This document shows positions 32,484-41,083 of a DNA stretch of 64,000 nucleotides, in pieces. The notes under the pieces were generated by a model, which had not been told where the DNA came from, did not search any database, and saw only the letters and a program-made list of their open reading frames with translations. The position numbers were made by a program, and so were the translations under genes. The DNA lies in the NCBI RefSeq assembly GCF_014655715.1, contig NZ_BNBM01000007.1, positions 124,001 through 188,000 of the forward strand. The letters run 5' to 3'. The stretch comes from Streptomyces lanatus (GTDB lineage Bacteria; Actinomycetota; Actinomycetes; Streptomycetales; Streptomycetaceae). The stretch's first letter is position 1, and each line of letters starts with the position of its first letter.

Positions 32484-33137
32484 GTGCGTGGGCGCGTGGT
32501 CGATGTCGGCTGCGGTAATGGCAAGTTCGTCCAGCGGCTGCGCGAGGACCGGCCCGACCTGGCGCTGCTCGGCCTGGACATCGCACCCGGCATCCTCGCC
32601 GGCGTCCCCGGTCCGGTCGCCGTGGCGGACGCCACGCGCCTGCCGCTGGCCACGGGGAGCACCGGCGCCGCCCTGGCGCTGCACATGCTGTACCACGTCC
32701 CGGACATCGCGGGGGCCGTCAGGGAGCTGTCACGCGTGGTGGCCCGTGACGGTCTGCTGATCGTCTCCACCAACAGCGGTCGGGACAAGGCCGAACTCGA
32801 CGACCTGTGGCAGCGGGCCGCGGGCGACGTCCTCGGCACCGGACGAGGACCGGCCCGCATCTCGCTCAGCGCCCGTTTCACCCTGGAGAAGGCCGCGCCC
32901 CTCCTGGGAGAGGAGTTCGGCCGAGTGGAGACGATCGGACTCCCCGGCACCGTCACGGTCCGCGACCCCGAGCCGGTCATCGCGCACATGGCCTCCTACC
33001 GGGCGTGGGCGGACCAGCACGATGTCCCCTTCGACGCCACGATCGAGCGGGCTCGCACGATCCTCGCCGACCACATCGCCCAGCACGGGGCCTTCGAGGT
33101 CACCTGCCGGGGCGGCATCCTGGTCTGCCGCCGCTGA
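32484..33137 (+). CDS. Class I SAM-dependent methyltransferase, probable 5' frameshift
   Basis: From the first usable start, GTG 32484, 217 residues are encoded. SAM-binding motif I is VVDVGCGNGKF, followed by LLGLDIAPG and the post-motif ALALHMLYHVPD, as in ubiE-like (Methyltransf_11) enzymes. The reading frame upstream (32340-32483) still looks coding, giving AYRSGRDLAARQSLYRWQ, a sequence common at the N-termini of such enzymes, but contains no ATG, GTG or TTG. ATG 32327, after AGGGTGGGGGTC, would supply the start if one base were removed from the CTCCC run ending at 32340. The gene may be frameshifted, mis-sequenced or 5'-truncated. Confidence 0.75.
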   Translation: MRGRVVDVGCGNGKFVQRLREDRPDLALLGLDIAPGILAGVPGPVAVADATRLPLATGSTGAALALHMLYHVPDIAGAVRELSRVVARDGLLIVSTNSGRDKAELDDLWQRAAGDVLGTGRGPARISLSARFTLEKAAPLLGEEFGRVETIGLPGTVTVRDPEPVIAHMASYRAWADQHDVPFDATIERARTILADHIAQHGAFEVTCRGGILVCRR

Positions 33138-33197
33138 GGTCGCGCAAGTCCGGGACGCGGTGGGTCGTGACTCCTGCCAACCGCAAGACCTACCGCC

Positions 33198-33542
33198 TCA
33201 GGAGATCTGGCGCCCCATCTTGGCCGACTTCCTGTTGCGGCCCTTGGTGTCCCACCACTCCTCCAGCAGGGCGTGGACGATGTGAACCAGCTGCCGCAAC
33301 CGGTCCGGGTGGGGGGCGGGCGAGGTGAGGACGTCCACAAAGGACTTGTCGTCCCATGGAAGGGTGACCACCCAGGTCTCGTCCGGGTGGTCCGGTCGTT
33401 GCACAGTGAGGCCGAACGTCAACGTCGCCGTGCGGTCCGCATGGTGCTCGACGGTCAGTCGGGTGATGTTGAACCCGACTCGGTCAACGGTGGTGTACGA
33501 GCGCCCCAGAGCTTGCTCCGCCGGCGTCCTTTCCCCGTGCAT
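33198..33542 (-). CDS. Hypothetical protein
   Basis: From ATG 33542 the frame encodes 114 residues; GTG/ATG alternatives upstream add a short basic stretch. Codon use fits a real gene, with G/C concentrated at third positions. The sequence shows alternating strands (VGFNITRLTVEHHADRTATLTFGLTV, ETWVVTLPWDDKSFVDVL) followed by a helix (LRQLVHIVHALLEEWWDTK) and a basic tail. No signal peptide, membrane segment or known motif is recognised. It stands alone between the methyltransferase and the ADP-ribosylglycohydrolase homologue. I do not recognise the family. Confidence 0.6.
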   Translation of the reverse strand: MHGERTPAEQALGRSYTTVDRVGFNITRLTVEHHADRTATLTFGLTVQRPDHPDETWVVTLPWDDKSFVDVLTSPAPHPDRLRQLVHIVHALLEEWWDTKGRNRKSAKMGRQIS

Positions 33543-33754
33543 CTTCCGGACCCTTCCCTTGTCCCGTGCTCCCACCCTAGGCACCAGCAGCGGCCTGAGG
33601 CGGCGGCCGGGTTTTCGTCGCCTCGCGGCTGAAAACGGTCAACTGGGTTCACTTCGGTCACATCCCGCATACCGATCCGCCCCCTGAACCGACCGTCCCC
33701 GTTCGATTACAGTGACGAATCGTCGTACGGAGCGGTCACTGCGGGGAGGTCTAG

Positions 33755-34870
33755 GTGGGTGCGACAGCCGGCGCCGTCTGGGGCCGTACCGAGCAGCAGG
33801 ACTTCCGTAGCCGGGTGCGTGGGACGTTGCTCGGGGTGGCGGTGGGGGATGCCCTGGGGGCGCCCGTCGACGGGCTGGGGCTGGAGGAGATCCAGGAGCA
33901 GTACGGGGCCGAGGGCGTCGTCGACCTGGGGTTCGGGTACGGGCGGCGGGGTGCCGTCAGTCATCTCACGCAGCTCACTCTCTTCTCCGTGGACGGGTTG
34001 ATAAGGGCCCAGGTGAGGCGGGATACGGGGGCGTGGCATCCGCCCACCGATCTGCATCGGGCCTATCTGCGGTGGGCCGCCACTCAGCGGGACTGGGGGC
34101 CCGACGAGCGCCGTAAGGATGATGGGTGGCTGGCTCGGGAGGAGTGGCTCTACGCCCGGCGGGAGCCGACGCGTGCGCTGCTCATCGGGCTCGGGGACGA
34201 GGTCATGGGCACGCTTGAGTCGCCCAAGAATTCGGCCGAGCTGGGGCCCGAGGCCGTCGCCCGGTCCGCGCCCTTCGGGCTGCTGGTGGGATGGGAGCCG
34301 CAGCTGGTCGTCCAGCTCGCCGTGGAGTGCGCGACGCAGACCCACGGGCATCCCATCGCCTATCTCTCGGCCGGCGCCTACGCCGTGATCGTGCATGGGC
34401 TCGCCTGCGGGGAGAGTCTCGACGGCGCCGTACAGCGGGCCCTCGCGCTGCTCGCCGTACGGCCGGGGCACGAGCCCGTGTCGGATGCGCTGCAGCATGC
34501 GCTGGGCGCCGTACGGCAGGGCATGCCCACCCCGGCGCGGGTCGAGGAACTCGCCGCCGACGGCTCGGCCGACGGGCTGCTCGGCGCCGCCGTGTACTGC
34601 GCCCTCGTCGGCGAGGACATCCGGCACGGGCTCTGCCTCGCCGTCAACCACGACGGGCCCTCCGCCGCCGCTGCCGCCCTCACCGGCGGGCTGCTCGGCG
34701 CCCTGCACGGCGAGACGGCCCTGCCCCCGGCCTGGCTGGCCGAACTGGAGGGCCGCCCCACGATCCTCGAACTCGCCGACGACTTCGCCATGGAGATGAC
34801 CCAAGGGCCGGCACTTCATGGGCCCGCGGGGTCGTCGCCGGGGTGGCTGGCCCGCTATCCGCGGGCTTGA
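33755..34870 (+). CDS. ADP-ribosylglycohydrolase-family protein with degraded metal-binding motifs
   Basis: GTG 33755 follows GGGGAGG and yields 371 residues. The fold is recognisable from RGTLLGVAVGDALGAPVDG (G31-D32-A-L-G35) and the all-helical tail. In active DraG/ARH enzymes a T-D-D-T motif and a late D-T-D-T motif bind two Mg ions. Here the first reads S69-H70-L71-T72 (AVSHLTQLTLF) and the second D-G-P-S near residue 300 (AVNHDGPSAAAAALTGG). Loss of these acids suggests no ADP-ribose hydrolysis, or a changed activity such as ligand binding. The gene stands alone upstream of the sigma-factor and kinase run. Confidence 0.78.
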   Translation: MGATAGAVWGRTEQQDFRSRVRGTLLGVAVGDALGAPVDGLGLEEIQEQYGAEGVVDLGFGYGRRGAVSHLTQLTLFSVDGLIRAQVRRDTGAWHPPTDLHRAYLRWAATQRDWGPDERRKDDGWLAREEWLYARREPTRALLIGLGDEVMGTLESPKNSAELGPEAVARSAPFGLLVGWEPQLVVQLAVECATQTHGHPIAYLSAGAYAVIVHGLACGESLDGAVQRALALLAVRPGHEPVSDALQHALGAVRQGMPTPARVEELAADGSADGLLGAAVYCALVGEDIRHGLCLAVNHDGPSAAAAALTGGLLGALHGETALPPAWLAELEGRPTILELADDFAMEMTQGPALHGPAGSSPGWLARYPRA

Positions 34871-34917
34871 GCACCACTCCTGCCCTCGCGTGATGGACGT
34901 CACAGGGACGGCATGAC

Positions 34918-35613
34918 GTGCGCGGACAGGGCCCGAGTGTGGACCTTTCCCTACGCGCCCGCATACGGGCCGGTGACCCGGAGGCCTTCGCCGAGCTGTT
35001 CTCGGCCCACGCGCAGGCCCTCTACGGTCACGCCGCCCGGCTGACCGGCGATCGCGGCGCCGCCGAGGACGCGGTGTCGCTGACGTTCCTGGAGGCCTGG
35101 CGGCTGCGGGACCGGCTCAGACCCGAGCCTCCCGACCCGTACGACGGCGACGGGCTGCGGCCCTGGCTGTACGGCATCGCCACCAACGTGCTGCGCAACC
35201 ATCGTCGCGCCGCCCGGCGGCACAGCGCCGCCCTCGCCCGGATCCCGGACCGGCGTACGGACCTTGAGACCGTGCCGGACTTCGCCGACGAGGTCGTGGG
35301 GCGTCTCGCCGACTCCGAGCGGCTTGCCGCCGCCCGTACCGCGTTGCGGCGGTTGCGGCGGGGCGAGCGCGAGGTGTTCGCCCTGTGCGTCTGGTCCGGG
35401 CTGAGCTACTCGGCCGCCGCCGACGCCCTCGGCGTCCCCGCCAGCACCGTGCGCTCCCGCCTCGCCCGCGCCCGGCAGCGACTGCGACGGCTGGCCGAGG
35501 CGGAGCTCAGGAAAAGCCCGGGACGCCCTCCCGCCGCCGGACAGGAACCGGGTGGCCGCAGCGAGCGGTCCGGTCGGAACAGGAGAAGTGCCGATGAACC
35601 CCACCGAGCGTGA
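34918..35613 (+). CDS. ECF-type RNA polymerase sigma factor
   Basis: The 231-residue protein starts at GTG 34918 with GGGACGG upstream; GTG 34939 is an alternative. Region 2 is DPEAFAELFSAHAQALYGHAARLTGDRGAAEDAVSLTFLEAWR, with the D-A-V-S-x-T-F helix for -10 recognition. Region 4 is LRRGEREVFALCVWSGLSYSAAADALGVPASTVRSRLARARQRL. The C-terminal ~40 residues are Arg/Pro-rich. There is no classical zinc-binding anti-sigma factor next to it; instead its 3' end overlaps the CU044_5270-like gene by 20 bases, so that protein is its likely functional partner. Confidence 0.9.
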   Translation: MRGQGPSVDLSLRARIRAGDPEAFAELFSAHAQALYGHAARLTGDRGAAEDAVSLTFLEAWRLRDRLRPEPPDPYDGDGLRPWLYGIATNVLRNHRRAARRHSAALARIPDRRTDLETVPDFADEVVGRLADSERLAAARTALRRLRRGEREVFALCVWSGLSYSAAADALGVPASTVRSRLARARQRLRRLAEAELRKSPGRPPAAGQEPGGRSERSGRNRRSADEPHRA

Positions 35614-36478
35614 AGAACTGGCCCGGCTGCTGCCGAGCCCGGGCGAACCGGTCCTGTCGAGCGACCGTCAGAGCCTGCTGAGAGAGCAACTGATGCGTGA
35701 GATCGCCGTGCACCCCAACACCGTTGTCCGCAAAAGCACTTGGCGCCGCGCTGCCGCCTTCGCCGTCCCCCTCGCCACCGCCGCCGCCGTCACCGCGACC
35801 CTCCTCGTCGGCGGCTCCGACACCCCCGCCCCGGACCAACAAGCCGTCGACCTGCTCAACCGCATCGCCAACGTCGCCGCCGCCCGGCCCACCACGCCCG
35901 TGCGCGACGACCAGTACGTCTACGTCTCCACCCAGAGCACCGACGACGTGGACGAGTACGGCGTCGTCACCCTCCGCCGGGACGACTGGCAGCCCGTCGA
36001 CGGCGGGCGGTCCGGGCTCGCCCGGATCAAGATCCTCTCCGGGAGGGACAACCCGTATCTCCACGACGGCGACATGAAGCTGGGGCGGGACCCGAATGTC
36101 ACTTACTTCCGGGAGCTGGAAGCGCTGCCCACCGACCCGGAGGCGCTGTACCGGAAGATCTGGGACGGCACCGAGGGTGAGGGGGCCCATGAGGAGGCCG
36201 CCTTGGAGGAGATCGGCGCGATGCTGCCGTCGGCGACGCCGCTGCCCGAGCTGAACGCCGCCCTGTACCGTGCCGCCGCGAAGATCCCCGGAGTCTCGGT
36301 GGTCCGGAACGCCGAGGACATCGCCGGGCGCAAGGGCGTCGGCCTCACCTTCAAGGACCGTGACGAGCAGGCCACTTGGGTCTTCGACCGGAAGTCCCTG
36401 AAGTTCCTCGGCACGGACGAGGAGGCGCTGCTGGACGTCGGGATCGCCGACAAGGCCGGTGCGGTGCCGGGGAACTGA
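35594..36478 (+). CDS. CU044_5270-family membrane protein, probable sigma-factor partner
   Basis: From ATG 35594, with AGGAGAAG upstream, the protein has 294 residues. A cytoplasmic N-terminus (EELARLLPSPGEPVLSSDRQSLLREQLMREI) is followed by a hydrophobic segment (RRAAAFAVPLATAAAVTATLLVGG) and an extracytoplasmic domain with YVYVSTQSTDD, LPTDPEALYRKI and TFKDRDEQATWVFD. Proteins of this type regularly follow SigE-like ECF genes in actinobacteria, and the single-pass layout suits an anti-sigma or sensor role, though this is not proven for the family. It overlaps the sigma gene, implying coupling. Confidence 0.78.
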   Translation: MNPTEREELARLLPSPGEPVLSSDRQSLLREQLMREIAVHPNTVVRKSTWRRAAAFAVPLATAAAVTATLLVGGSDTPAPDQQAVDLLNRIANVAAARPTTPVRDDQYVYVSTQSTDDVDEYGVVTLRRDDWQPVDGGRSGLARIKILSGRDNPYLHDGDMKLGRDPNVTYFRELEALPTDPEALYRKIWDGTEGEGAHEEAALEEIGAMLPSATPLPELNAALYRAAAKIPGVSVVRNAEDIAGRKGVGLTFKDRDEQATWVFDRKSLKFLGTDEEALLDVGIADKAGAVPGN

Positions 36479-36594
36479 CCGGCTGTCGTCGGGCCGACGT
36501 CCGCTTTCTTCACCTCAACTCCATCGCTACTCAAGAGTCACCCCCTGCCGGTGCGGGACAATGCCCGGAACGGGCAGAGGGGGAGAGCGACTTC

Positions 36595-38808
36595 GTGCAG
36601 CCGCTGACGCCGGACGACCCACGCCGGGTGGGCGACCACCGGCTGCTGGGCCGGCTCGGGTCCGGCGGCATGGGCACGGTCTATCTCGGGCGCTCGCGCG
36701 GCGGCCGGGAGGTCGCGGTCAAGGTGGTGCGGGCGCGTGCCGGGCGTGATGACCGGTACCGCGCGCGTTTCCGGCGGGAGGTGGCCGCCGCCCGTACCGT
36801 CACCGGCGCCTTCACCGCCGCGCTGCTGGACGCCGATCCGGAGGCGGAGGCGCCCTGGCTGGCGATGGAGTACCTGCCGGGGTTGTCGCTGCGGGAGGCC
36901 GTCGAGGCGTACGGCGGGCTCCCCTCGGACGCCTTGCGGCTGCTGGCCGGTGCCCTGGCCGAGGCGCTCGCCGACATCCACCGGGCGGGCCTCGCGCACC
37001 GGGACCTGAAACCGGGCAACATCATGCTCACCGCCCGCGGACCCCGGGTCATCGACTTCGGGATCTCCCGGCCCGCGGACGCGCTCGCGCTCACCGTCCC
37101 CGGCACGGTCCTCGGCACGCCAGGTTTCATGTCGCCGGAGCAGGCGTCCGGGGGCCTAGCCGGGCCGGCCGGTGACATCTTCGGGCTCGGGGCGGTGCTG
37201 GCGTACGCGGCGACGGGGCGTGAGCCGTTCAGTGCCCCGGACCGGGCGGCCGTACTGGAGCGGGTACGGCAGGGGCGGACCGAACTCGGGGGGATTCCCG
37301 ACCGCAGGCTGCGCTCGCTGATCGCCTCCTGTCTGCGTCCCGAGCCCGAGAGCCGTCCCTCCGCCGCCGCCCTGCTGGACCGGCTCGGGGAGCCCACGGC
37401 CTCCGTGCAGGGCACCGGTTGGCTGCCCGCGCCGCTGGCGGAGGCCATCGACCGCACCGCACCGAGCCCGACGACGTCCCCCGACAGTGGGGTGGCTTCG
37501 GCGGCTGCGGTGATCGGGGTCGGGGCCGGGGTTCAGGGGGAGCCGACCGCCGATCCCACGGCCGCGACGGACGGTCCCGCCGAGGGCTCCGGCGTCTCGG
37601 CCGGGCGTGGGCGCAGTCGCCGTAACCTGCTCCTCGCAGCCGCCGCGCTGCCCGTGGCCGCCGGGGCGACGATCGCCGTGCTGCGGGCCACGACGGGCAA
37701 GGAACGGTCCGCGCCGCCGCGTCCGTCGCCCAAGGCGTCCCCCTCCAGCCCCCGTCCCTCGGTGGCCACCCGGCAGTGGGCGACGCAGGTCATCGACCCG
37801 GACCCCGACGAGGGCATCGGCGCCCCTGACCTCTACCGGGCCGGTGACACGGTCGTCGCCGCGCACCACCGGCGGAGCACGGTACGCGCCCTCGACCCGC
37901 GTACCGGGAAGGTCCGCTGGTCCCGCGCCGCCGACACCTCCGGCGCCACCTTCGTCACGCCCGGCACGGACGCGGCCTACCTCTTCGACGCCCCCAAGGG
38001 GGACGGCCCCGCGGACTCCATGCTGCGTGCCGTCGACGCGGTCTCCGGCGCCGTGCGCTGGAGCTTCCGGGTGCCGTTCTTCCCGTGGGGGACGGCGGCC
38101 ACCGGAGCGGTGGTGTGTTTCGCCACCGACGACCAGGTGCGGGCGCTGGGCGCCGCCGACGGCCGGCCGCGCTGGACCGCGACGGCGTCCGCGAGCGCGG
38201 TCTTCACCGCCGCGGCGGGGCTCGTGGTCGTGAGCGGCGACGGCGTCCTGACCGGGATCGAGGCGGACAGCGGACGTATCCGGTTCAAGCGTGAACTGCC
38301 GCAGTCGGCCGTGTACCTCGTCGTCGGCGACGGCATGGTCTTCGGCCGGGACAACACCGGGACCGTGTACGCGGTCCGCGCCGACGACGGGACGATGGCC
38401 TGGCGGAGGTCGTTCGACTACCGCAGCTCCATGCGGCACGCGGGGGCCGGGCTGCTCTTCGTGAGCGAGCCGGACGGGCGGATCCGCGCGTTCCGGGCGG
38501 GCACGGGCAAGCAGGTGTGGTCCCGGGGGCCCTACGGCGCGGGGACGGAGACCCTCGGCGCGTCCGACAGCGCGCTGTGGGTCCAGGCCTCCGGCCCGAC
38601 GGTGCGCGCGCTGGCCCCGGCCGACGGGCGTGAGCTGTGGACCTACGCCGCCCAGTCGACCACCGGCTCGACCTCCGCCTTCGGCGCCGGTGCGCTGGGC
38701 ATCGGCGGGCTCGTGCTGCTGGGCACCGTGGAGGGACGCGTCGAGGCCGTCGGACCGCCGGGGAAGACGAACGGGCAGGCGAACGGGGAGACCAGTGGAG
38801 CGGCTTGA
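36595..38808 (+). CDS. Membrane Ser/Thr protein kinase with extracytoplasmic PQQ-type beta-propeller
   Basis: GTG 36595 has GGGGGAG at suitable distance and gives 737 residues. Residues 15-280 form a Hanks-type kinase: GSGGMGTVYLG glycine loop, Lys43 in VAVKVV, H135-R-D137-LKPGN catalytic loop, D154-FG, and GTPGFMSPEQ. A Pro/Ala linker leads to one transmembrane segment at about 345-363. The extracytoplasmic part (about 395-730) has repeated blades with DPRTGKVRWSR, DAVSGAVRWSF, AADGRPRW and RAGTGKQVWSR, typical of PQQ-like quinoprotein propellers used as ligand sensors. Its stop overlaps the next kinase gene by 14 bases. Confidence 0.92.
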   Translation: MQPLTPDDPRRVGDHRLLGRLGSGGMGTVYLGRSRGGREVAVKVVRARAGRDDRYRARFRREVAAARTVTGAFTAALLDADPEAEAPWLAMEYLPGLSLREAVEAYGGLPSDALRLLAGALAEALADIHRAGLAHRDLKPGNIMLTARGPRVIDFGISRPADALALTVPGTVLGTPGFMSPEQASGGLAGPAGDIFGLGAVLAYAATGREPFSAPDRAAVLERVRQGRTELGGIPDRRLRSLIASCLRPEPESRPSAAALLDRLGEPTASVQGTGWLPAPLAEAIDRTAPSPTTSPDSGVASAAAVIGVGAGVQGEPTADPTAATDGPAEGSGVSAGRGRSRRNLLLAAAALPVAAGATIAVLRATTGKERSAPPRPSPKASPSSPRPSVATRQWATQVIDPDPDEGIGAPDLYRAGDTVVAAHHRRSTVRALDPRTGKVRWSRAADTSGATFVTPGTDAAYLFDAPKGDGPADSMLRAVDAVSGAVRWSFRVPFFPWGTAATGAVVCFATDDQVRALGAADGRPRWTATASASAVFTAAAGLVVVSGDGVLTGIEADSGRIRFKRELPQSAVYLVVGDGMVFGRDNTGTVYAVRADDGTMAWRRSFDYRSSMRHAGAGLLFVSEPDGRIRAFRAGTGKQVWSRGPYGAGTETLGASDSALWVQASGPTVRALAPADGRELWTYAAQSTTGSTSAFGAGALGIGGLVLLGTVEGRVEAVGPPGKTNGQANGETSGAA

Positions 38809-40147
38809 GCAGGGCGACCCGCGTACGGTCGGGCGCTATCGGATCCTGGCCCGTATCGCCACGGGCGGCATGGCCACCGTCTACCTGGGGCGCTCCCCGG
38901 GCGGCCGGGCCGTGGCGGTCAAGGTGCCGCACACCGAATACGTCCGTGAGCCCGGGTCCCGGGACCGCTTCCGCCGCGAGGTGGCCGCCGCCACCGCGGC
39001 CGGCGGCACCCACAGCCCGCCCGTCCTCGACGCCGATCCCGACGCCCCGGCACCCTGGATGGCCACCGAGTTCCTGGCGTCGCTGACACTGCGCGACGCG
39101 GTGGAGCGATACGGCCCGCTGCCCGAGGCCTCGGTACGACGGCTGGCGGCCGGGCTCGCGGAGGCGCTCACCGCGATCCACCGTGCCGGGATCGTCCACC
39201 TCGACGTCAAACCGGCCAACGTGCTCCTCACCGCCGACGGCCCACGGCTCCTCGACTTCGGCATCGCCGCCCATGCCCGCTCCACCGGCCCGGCGGGCTC
39301 CCGGGGCTTCATGTCCCCGGAACAGATGGCGGGTGACGCCGGCCCGCCGAGCGACGTCTACTCGCTGGGCGCCACTCTGGAGTACGCCCGCGGCGCCCGA
39401 GGCACGGACGAGGCGCTGGACGCCGTGGTCGCGGACTGCCGGCGCGCCGATCCCGCCGCCCGGCCGACCGTCCCCGAACTCGGCCTCCGGCTCGCCGAGT
39501 TGACCCCGCACCCCGAGCCCTCCGGCCCCGCCTGGCTGCCCTCGCCCGTGCTGGCCGCGATCGACCGGCAGCTCAGCGTCGCCGCCAACCCGCCCGCGCC
39601 CCCGCAGACAGGGCCCGGCCGGCGCACGGTCCTCGTCGCGGGCGTGAGCGCCGTCCTGGCGGTGGCCGGGGGTGTCGGTGCCGTGCTCGCCGCGAGCGGG
39701 GACGAGGAACCGTCCCCGGAGGGGAAGGGGTCCGGCGCGCCCCGGAAAGCCGCACCTGCTGCCTCCTCCGCCGCGCCTTCCCCCTCCGAGGAGCCCGTCG
39801 AGATCGAATTCGTGATCACCGGCGACGGACCGGTGTCCGAACTCACCTACTGGGTCAACGGGAGGGCCACCACACCGGGGACCGCCTCTCTCCCCTGGCG
39901 CCGCACCGTCTCCGTGCGTCCCGAGCAGGGCAGCGTCGATCTGCGGCTCCGCTACACCATGCCGTCGGGCAGGACCAGGGCCCAGGTGTTCCGGGACGGG
40001 AACAGGCTCCAGGACGGGACGTACCCGGCCGAGCAGGCGTTGAGTGGCCTCCCCGCCGACATCCTCTACCCCTACAACGTGGACACGGTCAGTTCGATGG
40101 CCGTGGCTCCCCCGGGTTCGGGACCCCTCCCGAGCGCTGGCGCCTAG
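38795..40147 (+). CDS. Membrane Ser/Thr protein kinase with HLD catalytic loop
   Basis: Starting at GTG 38795 the 450-residue protein carries a kinase domain (ATGGMATVYLG, VAVKVP, HLDVKPANV, LLDFGIA, SRGFMSPEQ). The catalytic loop reads H-L-D rather than H-R-D, a non-RD form that usually does not need activation-loop phosphorylation. The domain is short between the APE region and C-lobe. After a linker comes a transmembrane segment (about 278-299) and an extracytoplasmic tail of ~150 residues with a small beta-rich domain (IEFVITGDGPVSELTYWVNG). It is coupled to the upstream kinase, and the FHA gene follows after 33 bases. Confidence 0.88.
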   Translation: MERLEQGDPRTVGRYRILARIATGGMATVYLGRSPGGRAVAVKVPHTEYVREPGSRDRFRREVAAATAAGGTHSPPVLDADPDAPAPWMATEFLASLTLRDAVERYGPLPEASVRRLAAGLAEALTAIHRAGIVHLDVKPANVLLTADGPRLLDFGIAAHARSTGPAGSRGFMSPEQMAGDAGPPSDVYSLGATLEYARGARGTDEALDAVVADCRRADPAARPTVPELGLRLAELTPHPEPSGPAWLPSPVLAAIDRQLSVAANPPAPPQTGPGRRTVLVAGVSAVLAVAGGVGAVLAASGDEEPSPEGKGSGAPRKAAPAASSAAPSPSEEPVEIEFVITGDGPVSELTYWVNGRATTPGTASLPWRRTVSVRPEQGSVDLRLRYTMPSGRTRAQVFRDGNRLQDGTYPAEQALSGLPADILYPYNVDTVSSMAVAPPGSGPLPSAGA

Positions 40148-40180
40148 GGTCACCCTCCACCGTCTACGAGGGGGAAGGTC

Positions 40181-40972
40181 ATGGCAGGTTCGGGGAGCAA
40201 AGTCACTCTGCTTCCGCGGGACATCGGCAGCCTCAGCCGAACCGTGCCGCCGGGCCTGCCGGGCACACTCCATGTCCTCGGCGCCAACGGCGGTATGAGC
40301 GTGGCGCCGGACGCCGACTTCACGCTGCTGTTCGGTCGCAACGAACCCGAGGTCCATGTGTGCGTCGGCACCGGCGACACCCGCGTCAGCCGGCAGCAGG
40401 GCCTGATCGTGCGGGAGTCCTCGCGCTGGGTGCTGCACAACACCGGCGGTCTGCCCATCCGCTTCCCCGGGTCGCGGCTGGTGCTGGGCGGGGGCCGGGC
40501 GCGGCTGTCGGCCGGGTTCACCCCGCTGTTCGTCGTCTCGCCGCGGCACGAGCACCTCCTGGAGGTCAGGATCAGCGCCCCGGCACCGGCCGCCGGGTCG
40601 GCCAAGGGAAGGCGGGCGGACGAGGACACGACCCGTCACGAGGCGCGGTACCTGTCGCCGGAGGAGAAGCTGGTGCTCGTCTGCCTCGCCCAGCGCTATC
40701 TCCGGCTGGAGCCCTATCCACAGCCCCTGGCCTGGGCCCAGGTCGCCTTCGACCTCGACGAGTTGCAGCCCGAGCGGCAGTGGAGCGCGAAGCGCGCCGC
40801 CCACATCGTGGCCAAGGTGCGCAAACGCCTCAGCACGGAGTACGGCGTCGCCGGGCTGCTGGAGGAAGAGGTCCCGCAGCCGGTCGGCAACACCCTCAAC
40901 CACAACCTCATCACCGACCTGCTGATCACCATGACGATCGCCAGGTCGGACCTGGACATGCTCGGCGGCTGA
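40181..40972 (+). CDS. FHA-domain protein with C-terminal helical domain
   Basis: The 263-residue protein follows GGGGGAAGG. Residues about 35-120 form an FHA domain: FTLLFGRNEPEVHV, DTRVSRQQGLIV, WVLHNTGGLPI, with the Gly-Arg, Ser-Arg and Asn positions that bind phosphothreonine. The C-terminal ~110 residues (SPEEKLVLVCLAQRYL, WSAKRAAHIVAKVRKRL) are helical and may form a winged-helix-like module. FHA proteins read phosphothreonine marks, so the kinases encoded on either side are plausible partners. No membrane segment is seen. Confidence 0.85.
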   Translation: MAGSGSKVTLLPRDIGSLSRTVPPGLPGTLHVLGANGGMSVAPDADFTLLFGRNEPEVHVCVGTGDTRVSRQQGLIVRESSRWVLHNTGGLPIRFPGSRLVLGGGRARLSAGFTPLFVVSPRHEHLLEVRISAPAPAAGSAKGRRADEDTTRHEARYLSPEEKLVLVCLAQRYLRLEPYPQPLAWAQVAFDLDELQPERQWSAKRAAHIVAKVRKRLSTEYGVAGLLEEEVPQPVGNTLNHNLITDLLITMTIARSDLDMLGG

Positions 40973-41083
40973 CACCGGCAACGCGGCCCGGGAGGGGTCC
41001 CGAGGGCCCGCTGTTACTCATGAACCCTCAACACGTGATGTGCATACGGCTGTTGGCGCCGAGACGGAACGGGGGACCGGGGA

